Shown: one piece after another, positions 23,345 through 32,681 of the stretch | Numbering within the stretch: position 1 is the stretch's first letter | Layout: each line of letters opens with the position of its first letter | Source of the DNA: Streptomyces cavernicola | GTDB lineage: Bacteria; Actinomycetota; Actinomycetes; Streptomycetales; Streptomycetaceae | Direction: 5' to 3' | DNA length: 64,000 nucleotides | Assembly (NCBI RefSeq): GCF_029968035.1 | Contig: NZ_JASCIQ010000014.1 | Location: 1-64,000, forward strand | Made by a program: the position numbers and the translations under genes | Notes under the pieces: generated by a model | Databases searched by the model: none | What the model saw: only the letters and a program-made list of their open reading frames with translations | What the model was told of the DNA's origin: nothing

Positions 23345-26300
23345 TCACTCCGCGCTGATGCGGGCGGCGATGACCTTGCCGATGGGGGCGATGTGGTCGG
23401 GCTGCATCATCGTGTGGTGCGTGCAGTCGTTGTCGTACGACGTGATGCTGCCGGTGATCCAGGGGCGCCAGGCCTGGCCTGCGGGGGCGCCCGAGGGCTT
23501 GCCGCGGCTCGCGTGGAAGTAGACCAGGTCGCCGTCGAAGACCTCCGGGTGGTAGGTCGGGGCGAGGGAGGCCTGGTGGGCGAGGACGTCGAGGGCGGCG
23601 ACGAGGTGTTCGTCGGCCAACTCGGCCTGCAGTTCGGCGAGCAGGCGGGTGCCGTCGGGTGCGTGGGCGGGGCCGGTCGCCTGGGCGGGGATGGGGATGC
23701 GGCCCGCGGCTTCGAGGACGAGGGTGCGGGTCAGTTCGGGGTCGGCCTCGATCCGCCGTGCCTCGTCCGGGTCGATGGGCTGGGCGTCGAGCATGGCGAG
23801 GAGCTCCACCCGCTCGCCCTCGGCCTGCAGGCGGACGGCGGCGGCGTGGGCGAGGGAGCCGCCGAGGGACCAGCCGAGCAGCCGGTACGGGCCGGTCGTC
23901 TGGACGGAGCGGATCTGCCGGACGTAGTCGTCGATCATCTCGGGGAAACTGCCGGGCACCTGCTCGGCGCCGCGCAGTCCGCGGGCCTGCAGGACGTACA
24001 CGGGCACGTCGGCGGGAAGGTGCCGGGGCAGCGTGGCGTAGCACCAGCCGAGGCCGCCGGAGGGGTGCAGGCAGAACACCGGCGGGCCGCCGTCGCCGGG
24101 GCGCAGCGTCAGCAGCGGGCCGAAGGCGTCCGGGAGTCGGCCGCCCTCGCGGGTCTGCTCGGCCAGTTCGGTGAGGGCGGCGACGGTCGGGGCGCGGTAG
24201 AGCGCGGCGGGCGGGACCTCGACGCCGAGGCGGGCGCTGATGCGGGCGGCGAGCTGTGCGGCCTTGAGGGAGTGGCCGCCGAGGGCGAAGAAGTCGTCGT
24301 CGATGCCGACGCCGTCCGCGGGCAGGTCCAGGACTTCGGCGAAGAGGGCGCAGAGGTCCTGCTCGCGGGCGTCGCGGGGTGAGCGTCGCGTCGAGGACGC
24401 CCGGGGTGTGGCGGCGTGGGCGGCGGCGAGGGCCGCGCGGTCCAGTTTGCCGTGGGCGGTGAGGGGCAGCGCGGTGTGGCACAGCACCGCGGCCGGGACC
24501 ATCGCGGCGGGCAGCCGCTCGGCCGCCCAGGCCCGCAGGGACGCGGCGTCCGCCGCTCTCTCGCTGCCGGTGACGACGTGCGCGGTCAGGGTGTGCTCCC
24601 CGCGCTCGGCCGTGTGCACCGTGACCGCGGCCTGGGCGAGGTGCGGATGGCCGGCGAGGACCGCCTCGATCTCGCCGGGCTCGATGCGCACGCCGTGCAC
24701 CTTGACCTGCTCGTCGGTGCGGCCGAGGTATTCGAGTACGCCGTCCTCGGTCCAGCGTGCGGCGTCCCCGGTGCGGTACATGCGGGCGCCGGGCGGGCCG
24801 TACGGGTCGGGCAGGAAGCGCTGCCGGGTGAGCTCGGGCCGGTTCAGGTAGCCGCGGGCGACCTGCGCGCCGCCCAGGTGCAGTTCGCCGGGGACGCCGG
24901 GCGGGGTGGGCTGTCCGGCGCGGTCGAGGACGTAGGCCTGGGTGTTGTGGCCGGGGCGGCCGATGACGGGGCGGTCGCCCTGCTCGTCCAGGCGGCAGTA
25001 GACGGCGTCCACGGTGCATTCGGTGGGGCCGTAGTAGTTGTACGCGGCGGTGCCGGGGCTCTCGCGGAGCCGCTGCCAGAGGTCGGCATCGAGGGCCTCG
25101 CCGCCGACCATCAGCGGTCCTGGCCGGTGCGCGCCGTCGGCGAGGAGTCCGGCGGTGAGGAGTTGCCGCAGGTAGGAGGGGGTGATGTCGAGGAAGTCGA
25201 GCTGCTGTTCCCGTACGTGGGCGACGAGGGCGGCCGGGTCTCGCCGAACCGATTCTTCGATGAGGTGCAGTTCCTGGCCCGCCGCGAGGAACAGCAAGCC
25301 CTCCCAGGAGGTGTCGAACGTGAAGGAGGCGGTGAGCGCGGCACGCAGCGGACGGCCCGCGGCGGTGGCGGCCGGGCGGATCAACTCGGCCTCGTGGTCG
25401 GCGAAGAGCTGGGCGAGCTGCCGGTGTTCGACGACCACGCCGTTGGGGCGTCCCGAGGTGCCGGAGGTGAAGTTGACGTACGCCGGGTGGTGCGGGGCGA
25501 GCGGGTGCGCCCGGTCCTGGTCGGTGGGGTCGGTCTCGGGCTGCAGGGCGAGGGCCCGCTCGGTCTCGGGGTCGTCGAGGCAGAGCACGGCCGGCCCTTC
25601 GGCCGCGGTCGTGGGCTCGGCGGTGGTGAGGACGCAGAGGGGCCGGGTGTCATCGAGCATCAACTCGGTGCGGGCGTCCGGGTGTTCCGGGTCGAGCGCC
25701 ACACAGCCGGCCCCGGTCTTGAGTACGGCCAGGAGTCCGACGATGTAGTCCTCGGTGCGGGGCAGGGCCACCGCGACGTACGTCTCGGGGGCGGCGCCGC
25801 GGGCGAGCAGCAGGTGGGCGAGGCGGTTGGCGCGGCCGTTCAGCTCGGCGGCGGTCAGCTCCTTCGCGCCGCACACCAGGGCCCTGGCCCGGGGCGCGCG
25901 CCGTGCCTGCTCCTGGAACAGCTCGGGGAGCGTCGCCGTGGGTGCAGGCCGGTCCGGTCCGCGGCCGGCGGCGAGGACGTGGGTCCGCTCGGCGGCGGTG
26001 AGCAGGTCGAGGTCCCCGACGGGCAGTGCGGGGTCGGCGGTGGCCAGGGTGCGCAGCAGGTGCAGGAACCGGCGGTGGTGGGCGGCGACCTCCGCGGCCG
26101 AGCAGTGGTCGGGGTCGGCCTGCAGGTCGATGCGGAGCGAGCCGTCGGACGGCCGGTCGTAGACGTTCACGGCCCAGCCCGCGACGGGCCCGTTGGACAG
26201 GTTGTGGATCACGGCCGGGATCTCGCCGAAGCACACGTCGCCGTCGTACGTCATCACGTTGACGCCCCAACTGCCCAGCGGGCCCGGCCTGTTGTGGCGT

Positions 26301-27319
26301 ACGTGCAGCTCGCGCTCCAGGTGCAGATACGGGTACCGCTGGTGCCGGAGGAGTCCCTTGGCCTGGTCCGCGGTGTGCCGGAGCAGGTCGGCGACGGTGG
26401 TCTCGGGGGTGGTGCGCAGCCGGAGCGGGAGCACGTTGGCGAGGACGGCGGGGACGGTGCGGGAGGCGGGGCTGCGGCCGCTGACGGTGAGCTGCAGGCC
26501 GAGGTCGTCGCTGCCGCCGAGGCGGTGGACGTACAGGCCGAGCGCCGCGATCGCGGCCGTCGCCAGGCCGGTGCGCGCGGTGCGGGCCAGGGCGCGCAGT
26601 CCGGCGGCGGCCTCCGGGTCGAGGTGGCCGGTCTCGCGGACGAAGGTGTACGAGACCTCGTCGGGGCGGTGCGCGGGCCCTGACTCGTCGATCCAGTCGG
26701 CGAGTTGGCCGCGCCAGTACTCCCGGTCGCGGGCCATCAGGTCGGACGTGCGGTACGCGAGGTCGTCGGCGACGGCGTCCTCCAGGGTGCCGAACGGGCA
26801 CGGCGGTACGTCCTGGCCCGCGGAGAGGGCGGTGTAGACGGCGGCGGTCCGGTGGAGGAAGAGGGAGAAGCCGTAGCCGTCGAGCAGGATGTGGTGCATC
26901 ACCAGGTGGAACAGGAACCGCTCGTCCCCGGTGCGCAGCACGGTGAAGGCGAAGGCGTGGTCGTGCTCCAGGTCGAACGAGGGGTGCCCGTGGGCCGCCA
27001 TCCAGTCGTCCGCGGCCCGTTCGGGCTCGGCCTCGGCCCGCAGGTCGTGCACCGGCAGCGTCCAGCCGTCCAGGGCCTGTACGACCTGCCGTACGTCGCC
27101 GTCGGCGGTGGTGCGGAACCGTACCCGGGTGGCCTCGGCCTCGGCGAGCGTCCGGCGCAGCGCCTGTTCCAGGAGGCCGACGTCGACGGGGCCGAGCAGT
27201 TCGACGTACTCGGCGCAGAGGAACGCCGGACTGCGCGGGTCGCGCTCCTGCGCCAGCCAGAAGAGCATCTGGGCGCTCGTCAGCGGCAGACCTCGAGCGC
27301 CGTCGTGCTTGCTCTCCAT
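23345..27319 (-). CDS. Single-module NRPS, C-A-T-TE
   Basis: A 1324-residue synthetase. The condensation domain (about 10-430) has the intact HHILLDG motif. The adenylation domain (about 450-960) has FTSGTSGRPNGVVV, YNYYGPTE, GELHLGGAQVARGY and YRTGDAARW. The carrier domain (989-1067) has the phosphopantetheine Ser in FFALGGHSL. The thioesterase (from 1068) has GWSLGGS and His near residue 1300. Pocket residues read by hand (D, T, E, D, M, G, Y, V, D) include acidic positions reminiscent of basic-amino-acid codes, with low certainty. The architecture is that of EntF. No MbtH protein or partner module is nearby. ATG 27319 follows GGGAG. Confidence 0.92.
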   Translation of the reverse strand: MESKHDGARGLPLTSAQMLFWLAQERDPRSPAFLCAEYVELLGPVDVGLLEQALRRTLAEAEATRVRFRTTADGDVRQVVQALDGWTLPVHDLRAEAEPERAADDWMAAHGHPSFDLEHDHAFAFTVLRTGDERFLFHLVMHHILLDGYGFSLFLHRTAAVYTALSAGQDVPPCPFGTLEDAVADDLAYRTSDLMARDREYWRGQLADWIDESGPAHRPDEVSYTFVRETGHLDPEAAAGLRALARTARTGLATAAIAALGLYVHRLGGSDDLGLQLTVSGRSPASRTVPAVLANVLPLRLRTTPETTVADLLRHTADQAKGLLRHQRYPYLHLERELHVRHNRPGPLGSWGVNVMTYDGDVCFGEIPAVIHNLSNGPVAGWAVNVYDRPSDGSLRIDLQADPDHCSAAEVAAHHRRFLHLLRTLATADPALPVGDLDLLTAAERTHVLAAGRGPDRPAPTATLPELFQEQARRAPRARALVCGAKELTAAELNGRANRLAHLLLARGAAPETYVAVALPRTEDYIVGLLAVLKTGAGCVALDPEHPDARTELMLDDTRPLCVLTTAEPTTAAEGPAVLCLDDPETERALALQPETDPTDQDRAHPLAPHHPAYVNFTSGTSGRPNGVVVEHRQLAQLFADHEAELIRPAATAAGRPLRAALTASFTFDTSWEGLLFLAAGQELHLIEESVRRDPAALVAHVREQQLDFLDITPSYLRQLLTAGLLADGAHRPGPLMVGGEALDADLWQRLRESPGTAAYNYYGPTECTVDAVYCRLDEQGDRPVIGRPGHNTQAYVLDRAGQPTPPGVPGELHLGGAQVARGYLNRPELTRQRFLPDPYGPPGARMYRTGDAARWTEDGVLEYLGRTDEQVKVHGVRIEPGEIEAVLAGHPHLAQAAVTVHTAERGEHTLTAHVVTGSERAADAASLRAWAAERLPAAMVPAAVLCHTALPLTAHGKLDRAALAAAHAATPRASSTRRSPRDAREQDLCALFAEVLDLPADGVGIDDDFFALGGHSLKAAQLAARISARLGVEVPPAALYRAPTVAALTELAEQTREGGRLPDAFGPLLTLRPGDGGPPVFCLHPSGGLGWCYATLPRHLPADVPVYVLQARGLRGAEQVPGSFPEMIDDYVRQIRSVQTTGPYRLLGWSLGGSLAHAAAVRLQAEGERVELLAMLDAQPIDPDEARRIEADPELTRTLVLEAAGRIPIPAQATGPAHAPDGTRLLAELQAELADEHLVAALDVLAHQASLAPTYHPEVFDGDLVYFHASRGKPSGAPAGQAWRPWITGSITSYDNDCTHHTMMQPDHIAPIGKVIAARISAE

Positions 27320-27631
27320 GGCCGTCAACTCCCGTATTCGCTCCGGCGCTTGACCGCGCCGTGTGGTGCGGGCCCCGCGGCTGGCGAGGCCTTGCGTGGG
27401 TCAACGAGCGGGTGGGGTTCCGGTGACGATCACGGAGGTGGGGTGCGGCCGGTGCGGGCGGGGGCGCCGGCGGGTTCTGCGGTGAAGTGGCGTGCGGCGG
27501 TGGGGAGTTGGTTCGCGGTCCGCTCGTCCCGTGCGCGGGGTCGGTCCGGTGTCGCCTCGAACGGCCGGTCGACTCGGACGTGGACGTTTCGACGGGCGTG
27601 CGGCTGGTCGGAGGCGACGGGCACGAGCCGT

Positions 27632-27648
27632 TGATCACCGGGTGATCA
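27632..27648. promoter_or_regulatory. Palindrome in the NRPS/choline divergent region
   Basis: TGATCAC-CGG-GTGATCA is a perfect inverted repeat with 7-base arms, positioned between the divergent NRPS and aldehyde dehydrogenase genes. It is a candidate operator for an unknown regulator. Confidence 0.45.
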
Positions 27649-27814
27649 CCGAGCGGCGCGCACGCACCGCGCACCCTCGGTCCGCACACCCTCGTTCCCG
27701 GCACCCCGGCTCGCGCACCCTGAGCCCCCGCACGCGCGCCCGCTTACCGTGGGTCGCCCGGCGGCTCCCGCAGTGCGAGGGCGCCCAGGGCTCCTTATCG
27801 TCTGCGATGAAGCG

Positions 27815-27828
27815 CGTTCCGCCGAACG
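27815..27828. promoter_or_regulatory. Short inverted repeat ahead of the aldehyde dehydrogenase gene
   Basis: CGTTC-CGCC-GAACG is a perfect inverted repeat about 70 bases upstream of the start codon and is a weak operator candidate. Confidence 0.3.
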
Positions 27829-27896
27829 GCGAGGTCGAGACGGAACCGGCCGTCCCGGTCGGACCGCCTCCGCGCATCCGACCCGGAGGAGCCGTC

Positions 27897-29366
27897 ATGC
27901 CGGAGCTGTTCATCGGCGGGAAGTGGACCACCGCTGTCGACGGGGAGGTGCGGGAGATCCGCTGCCCGGCCGACGGCACCCTCGTCGCGACCGTCGACGA
28001 GGCCGGGCCGAAGGACGCCGCCGCGGCCGTCGCCGCCGCGCGCGAGGCGTTCGACACCGGCCCGTGGCCCCGCACCCCCGCGGCGGAACGCGGCCGGCTG
28101 CTGCTGCGCGTCGCCGACCTCCTCGAACGCGACAAGGACGCGCTGGCCCGCGCCGAATCCCTGGACACCGGGAAGCGGCTCGTGGAGAGCGAGTACGACA
28201 TGGACGACATCGCGAACTGCTTCCGCTACTTCGGCCATCTGACGGCGGCGGGCGGCACGGACCGGATCGTCGACGCGGGCAGCGCGGACGTGGACAGCCG
28301 GGTGGTGCACGAGCCGGTCGGGGTGTGCGCGCTGATCACCCCGTGGAACTATCCGCTCCTGCAGACCGCCTGGAAGGTCGCTCCCGCGCTCGGCGCGGGC
28401 AACACGTTCGTCCTGAAGCCCAGCGAGCTGACCCCGCACACGGCGATCATCCTGATGCGGCTGCTCACCGAGGCCGGGCTGCCGGACGGGGCCGCCAACC
28501 TGGTCCTCGGCGCGGGCCCGACCGCGGGCGCGCCGCTCAGCGAGGATCCGCGGGTCGACCTGGTGTCGTTCACCGGCGGCCTGGTCACCGGGCGCCGCAT
28601 CATGGCCGCCGCCGCCCCCACCGTGAAGAAGGTCGCCCTGGAGCTGGGCGGCAAGAACCCCAACATCGTCTTCGCCGACGCCGACTTCGAGGCGGCCGTC
28701 GACTACGCCCTGATGGCGGTCTTCCTGCACTCCGGGCAGGTCTGCTCGGCCGGGGCGCGGCTCCTGGTCCAGGACGAGCTGCACGACCCGTTCGTCGACG
28801 AGGTGGTCGCGCGCGCCCGGCGGATCCCGCTCGGCGGCCCGTTCGACGACCACGCCCGCACCGGCCCGCTGATCTCGGCCGCGCACCGCGCCAAGGTCGA
28901 GGCGTACGTGGCGGCCGGTCTCGCCGAGGGTGCGATGCTGCGCTGCGGCGGCGCGCGGCCCGACGACCCGGCGCTGCGGAACGGCTACTACTACCTGCCG
29001 ACGGTCCTCGACGAGTGCGCGCCCGGCATGTCTGTGGTGACGGACGAGTCGTTCGGTCCGGTGCTCACCGTGGAGCGGTTCCGGGACGAGGACGAGGCGG
29101 TCGCCCTGGCCAACGACACCGTGTACGGGCTCGCGGGCGCCGTCTGGTCACAGGACACCGGCAAGGCACACCGGGTGGCGTCCCGGTTGCGCGCCGGGAC
29201 GGTGTGGATCAACGACTTCCATCCGTACGTGCCGCAGGCGGAGTGGGGCGGCTTCAAGCAGTCCGGCTTCGGCCGTGAGCTGGGCCCGGCGGGGCTCGCC
29301 GAGTACCAGGAGGCCAAGCACGTCTGGCGCAATCTCTCGCCGGTGCCGCAACGGTGGTTCGAGTGA
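27897..29366 (+). CDS. betB: Betaine-aldehyde dehydrogenase-like aldehyde dehydrogenase
   Basis: A 489-residue NAD(P)-dependent aldehyde dehydrogenase. The proton-relay Asn lies in ITPWNYPLLQTAWK, Lys174 in FVLKPSELTP, Glu249 in VALELGGKNP and the nucleophile Cys283 in HSGQVCSAGAR. ATG 27897 has GGAGGA upstream. It is the first gene of a three-gene operon; the next gene starts inside its stop codon (GTGA). With the choline oxidase two genes on, its substrate is most likely betaine aldehyde, giving glycine betaine. The specific name is inferred from context. Confidence 0.88.
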   Translation: MPELFIGGKWTTAVDGEVREIRCPADGTLVATVDEAGPKDAAAAVAAAREAFDTGPWPRTPAAERGRLLLRVADLLERDKDALARAESLDTGKRLVESEYDMDDIANCFRYFGHLTAAGGTDRIVDAGSADVDSRVVHEPVGVCALITPWNYPLLQTAWKVAPALGAGNTFVLKPSELTPHTAIILMRLLTEAGLPDGAANLVLGAGPTAGAPLSEDPRVDLVSFTGGLVTGRRIMAAAAPTVKKVALELGGKNPNIVFADADFEAAVDYALMAVFLHSGQVCSAGARLLVQDELHDPFVDEVVARARRIPLGGPFDDHARTGPLISAAHRAKVEAYVAAGLAEGAMLRCGGARPDDPALRNGYYYLPTVLDECAPGMSVVTDESFGPVLTVERFRDEDEAVALANDTVYGLAGAVWSQDTGKAHRVASRLRAGTVWINDFHPYVPQAEWGGFKQSGFGRELGPAGLAEYQEAKHVWRNLSPVPQRWFE

Positions 29367-30916
29367 GCACGGAGACCGGTCCCGAGCGGGACGCGGCCCA
29401 GCTGCAGGACGACGACGATGCGGCGCTCGGCGCGCTCGGCTACCGGCCCGAACTCAAGCGCACCCTCGGCAACTTCCACACGTTCGCCGCCGGGATCAGC
29501 TACATCTCGATCCTGACGGGCACGTTCCAGCTGTTCTACTTCGGCGTCACGTTCGGCGGGCCCGCCTACTGGTGGTCGTGGCCGATGGTGTTCGTCGGAC
29601 AGTTGATGGTGGCGCTGTGCTTCTGCGAGCTGGCGGCCCGCTATCCGGTCGCCGGTTCCGTCTACAACTGGGCCAAGCAGCTCGGCGGCAAGCACGTCGG
29701 CTGGCTCGGCGGCTGGATGATGCTGACGGCCACCATGGTGTCCCTGGCGGCGGTCGCCCTCGCGTACCAGATCACGCTGCCGCAGATCTCCGACGGCTTC
29801 CAGTTCATCGGGGACGGCAGCGGGACGACGGACGCGGCGAAGAACGCCGTGCTGCTCGGCACCGTGCTGATCCTGTTCACCACCCTGGTCAACGCGTACG
29901 GGGTGAAGCTGATGGCCCGGATCAACTCGGCGGGCGTCATGATCGAGCTGATCGCGGCCGTCGTCCTGATCGTGCTGCTCGCCGCGAACATCACGCGCGG
30001 GCCCAGCGCCGTCACGGAGACCGGGGGCCTCGGCGCGGGCCAGAACCTCGGCTACTTCGGCGCGTTCCTGACCGCGTCGCTCGCGTCGGCGTATGTGATG
30101 TACGGCTTCGACACCGCTTCGTCGCTCGGTGAGGAGTCCCTCGACCCGAGCCGGAACGCGCCCCGGGCGATCCTGCGGGCGCTGTTCTTCTCCTTCCTCC
30201 TCGGCGGCCTCATCCTGCTCTTCGCGCTGCTCGCGGTACCGGACCTGCACGCGAAGGAACTGTCGGTGGACGGGCTGCAGTACGTGGTCCTGAGCACGCT
30301 CGGCGACACGATGGGCGAGATCGTGCTGTGGTGTGTGGTCGTCGCCATCACCGTGTGCGAACTGGCCGTGCACGCGGCGGGCATCCGGCTCGCGTTCGCC
30401 ATGGCGCGGGACAACTGCCTGCCGGCGTCCTCGCTGCTCGCCCGGGTCAGCCCGCGCTTCCAGACCCCGGTGGTGCCGGCGATCGTCATCGGGCTCGTCG
30501 GCGTCGGCATCCTGGTCATCAACATCAACCAGCCGCAGATCTTCTCGGTCATCACCAGCATCGCGATCATCATGATCTACGTGGCGTATCTCCTGGTCAC
30601 CGTGCCCATGCTGATCAAGCGGCTGCGCGGCCAATGGGTGCCCGTCCGGGGCAAGTTCTCGCTCGGCAGGTTCGGCCTGCCCGTCAACATCCTGGCCGTG
30701 CTGTGGGGCGCGGCCATGTCCCTGAACCTGGCCTGGCCGCGTGCCGAGGTCTACAACGCGACCGGCCCGCAGCACTGGTATCTGCGCTGGGGCGCGTTCC
30801 TGTTCGTCGGCGTCGTCGCGCTCGGCGGCTTCACCTACTACTGGTTCGTGCAACGGCACAAGACCGGCGTACTGGAGGAGCACCGCGCCGCGGTGGCCGC
30901 CCCTGAATCCGCCTGA
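29363..30916 (+). CDS. APC-superfamily amine/choline permease
   Basis: A 517-residue membrane protein with about twelve helices starting near residue 40. Its beginning (LGNFHTFAAGISYISILTG) and the motif GFDTASSLGEESLDPSRNAP place it in the amino acid/choline transporter (ACT/GABA permease) branch of the APC superfamily. GTG 29363 overlaps the preceding stop as GTGA, so translation is coupled. Located between aldehyde dehydrogenase and choline oxidase genes, it is a good candidate for the choline importer of the cassette. Confidence 0.88.
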   Translation: MSTETGPERDAAQLQDDDDAALGALGYRPELKRTLGNFHTFAAGISYISILTGTFQLFYFGVTFGGPAYWWSWPMVFVGQLMVALCFCELAARYPVAGSVYNWAKQLGGKHVGWLGGWMMLTATMVSLAAVALAYQITLPQISDGFQFIGDGSGTTDAAKNAVLLGTVLILFTTLVNAYGVKLMARINSAGVMIELIAAVVLIVLLAANITRGPSAVTETGGLGAGQNLGYFGAFLTASLASAYVMYGFDTASSLGEESLDPSRNAPRAILRALFFSFLLGGLILLFALLAVPDLHAKELSVDGLQYVVLSTLGDTMGEIVLWCVVVAITVCELAVHAAGIRLAFAMARDNCLPASSLLARVSPRFQTPVVPAIVIGLVGVGILVININQPQIFSVITSIAIIMIYVAYLLVTVPMLIKRLRGQWVPVRGKFSLGRFGLPVNILAVLWGAAMSLNLAWPRAEVYNATGPQHWYLRWGAFLFVGVVALGGFTYYWFVQRHKTGVLEEHRAAVAAPESA

Positions 30917-30960
30917 ATCCGCTCCTCCCGCTCCCTGAAATCCGTCGCCCTGGAGACGTC

Positions 30961-32535
30961 ATGCCTGAAGAGAGCCCCCTGTCCGACCCGGCCGAGTTCG
31001 ACTACGTGGTCGTCGGCGGCGGCACGGCAGGCGCCGTCGTCGCCGCGCGCCTCACCGAGGACCCGGACGTCAGCGTGTGCGTGCTGGAAGCCGGGCCGAG
31101 CGACGTGGGCGACGACAACATCCTCCAACTCACGCGCTGGATGGCCCTGTTGGAGTCCGGGTACGACTGGGACTACCCGGTGGAGCCGCAGGAGAACGGC
31201 AACAGCTTCATGCGGCACGCCCGCGCCAAGGTCCTGGGCGGCTGCTCCTCGCACAACTCGTGCATCGCGTTCTGGGCACCCGCGGAGGACCTCGACGAGT
31301 GGTCGGGCAAGCTGGGCTGCACCGGCTGGAGCGCCGCCGACTGCTTCCCGCTCTACCGGCTCCTGGAGACCAACGACGCGCCCGGCGACCACCACGGTCG
31401 CTCCGGCCCGGTGAACATCATGACCGTCCCGCCCGAAGACCCCTGCGGCGCGGCCCTGTTGGAGGCGTGCGCGGCCTCCGGCATCCCCACGACACCGTTC
31501 AACACGGGCAAGACGGTGGTGCGCGGGGCGCACTGGTTCCAGATCAACTCCCGTACGGACGGCACCCGTTCGTCCGCGTCGGTGTCGTACCTGCACCCGG
31601 TGCTCGGCAAGCGGCCCAACCTCGAAGTGCGTACGGGCCTGCAGGCCAAGCGGCTGCTCCTCGACGACAACCGGCACTGCACGGGCGTCGAGTACCTGCT
31701 TCCCGACACGGTGCACAGCGGTACGGTCCGGGCGCGCCGGGAGGTGATCGTCTCGTGCGGGGCGATCGACTCGCCGAAGCTCCTGATGCTGTCGGGGATC
31801 GGCCCGGCGGGGCATCTGCGGGAGTGCGGCGTGGAGGTGCGGGTGGACTCCCCCGGGGTCGGCTCGCATCTGCAGGACCACCCCGAGGGCGTGATCATGT
31901 GGGCGGCGAAGCAGCCCATGGTCACCAAGTCCACGCAGTGGTGGGAGATCGGCATCTTCGCGGACACCGAGCCGGGCCTCGACCGGCCCGACCTGATGTT
32001 CCACTACGGCTCGGTGCCGTTCGACCTGAACACGTACCGGCGCGGCTATCCGACCACCGACAACGCCTTCTGCCTCACCCCGAACGTCACGCGAGCCCGC
32101 TCGATGGGCACGGTCCGGCTGCGCTCCCGCGACTTCCGGGACAAGCCGAAGGTCGACCCGCGCTACTTCACGCACGAGCACGACATCCGCGTGATGACGT
32201 ACGGGCTGCGGCTCGCCCGGGAGATCGCCGCGCAGGCCCCGATGGCGGACTGGGCGGGGGCCGAGCTCGCCCCCGGTCCGGACGCCACGACCGACGACGA
32301 GCTCTTCTCGTACATCCGCCAGACCCACAACACCGTCTACCACCCGGCGGGCACGGTCCGCATGGGCGACCCGGGCGACCTGGACTCGCCGCTCGACCCG
32401 GAGCTGCGGGTCAAGGGCGTCTCGGGGCTGCGGGTGGCGGACGCGTCGATCATGCCGTTCCTTCCTGCGGTCAACCCGTGCATCACGACGATGATGATCG
32501 GCGAGAAGTGCTCGGACATGATCAAGCGTTCTTGA
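30961..32535 (+). CDS. codA: Choline oxidase
   Basis: A 524-residue GMC flavoprotein closely resembling Arthrobacter choline oxidase along its whole length. The FAD motif is YVVVGGGTAGAVVAARL (residues 15-31). Residues known to matter in the Arthrobacter enzyme are all present: the FAD-linked His (here His98 in GGCSSHNS), the trimethylammonium-binding Glu (Glu309 in QDHPEG), His348 (LMFHYGS), His461 (TVYHPAGT) and Asn505 (AVNPC). It oxidises choline via betaine aldehyde to glycine betaine with oxygen. Last gene of the operon, 44 bases after the permease. ATG 30961 has GGAGA upstream. Confidence 0.92.
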   Translation: MPEESPLSDPAEFDYVVVGGGTAGAVVAARLTEDPDVSVCVLEAGPSDVGDDNILQLTRWMALLESGYDWDYPVEPQENGNSFMRHARAKVLGGCSSHNSCIAFWAPAEDLDEWSGKLGCTGWSAADCFPLYRLLETNDAPGDHHGRSGPVNIMTVPPEDPCGAALLEACAASGIPTTPFNTGKTVVRGAHWFQINSRTDGTRSSASVSYLHPVLGKRPNLEVRTGLQAKRLLLDDNRHCTGVEYLLPDTVHSGTVRARREVIVSCGAIDSPKLLMLSGIGPAGHLRECGVEVRVDSPGVGSHLQDHPEGVIMWAAKQPMVTKSTQWWEIGIFADTEPGLDRPDLMFHYGSVPFDLNTYRRGYPTTDNAFCLTPNVTRARSMGTVRLRSRDFRDKPKVDPRYFTHEHDIRVMTYGLRLAREIAAQAPMADWAGAELAPGPDATTDDELFSYIRQTHNTVYHPAGTVRMGDPGDLDSPLDPELRVKGVSGLRVADASIMPFLPAVNPCITTMMIGEKCSDMIKRS

Positions 32536-32681
32536 GCGTCTCTCTTACGGGGTCACTGCCGGCCGGCGCAGCGGGCGGGTTGCAGGGTCGGGAGCCGGGT
32601 GCGCCCGATGAGGCGGCTCGGGCGGAAGTCGGTCAGGATCAGCAGGGTTCGTCCGGGGCCCGTTTCGGGGGGCGTCGGAGC

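Larger units (their letters stand above)
27320..27896. other. 577-base intergenic region between NRPS and choline cassette
   Basis: No convincing gene was found; open frames here have unprotein-like Arg/Pro-rich compositions and lack ribosome-binding sites. The region separates divergent operons and should contain both promoters. Two dyads stand out and are listed separately (27632-27648 and 27815-27828). A short in-frame ATG at 27807 ahead of the aldehyde dehydrogenase lacks a ribosome-binding site. Confidence 0.6.

Noticed and set aside
27430..27624. Small minus-strand open frame in the NRPS/choline gap
   Set aside because: Arg/Pro/Thr-rich translation, no ribosome-binding site, and it overlaps presumed promoter and operator sequence.
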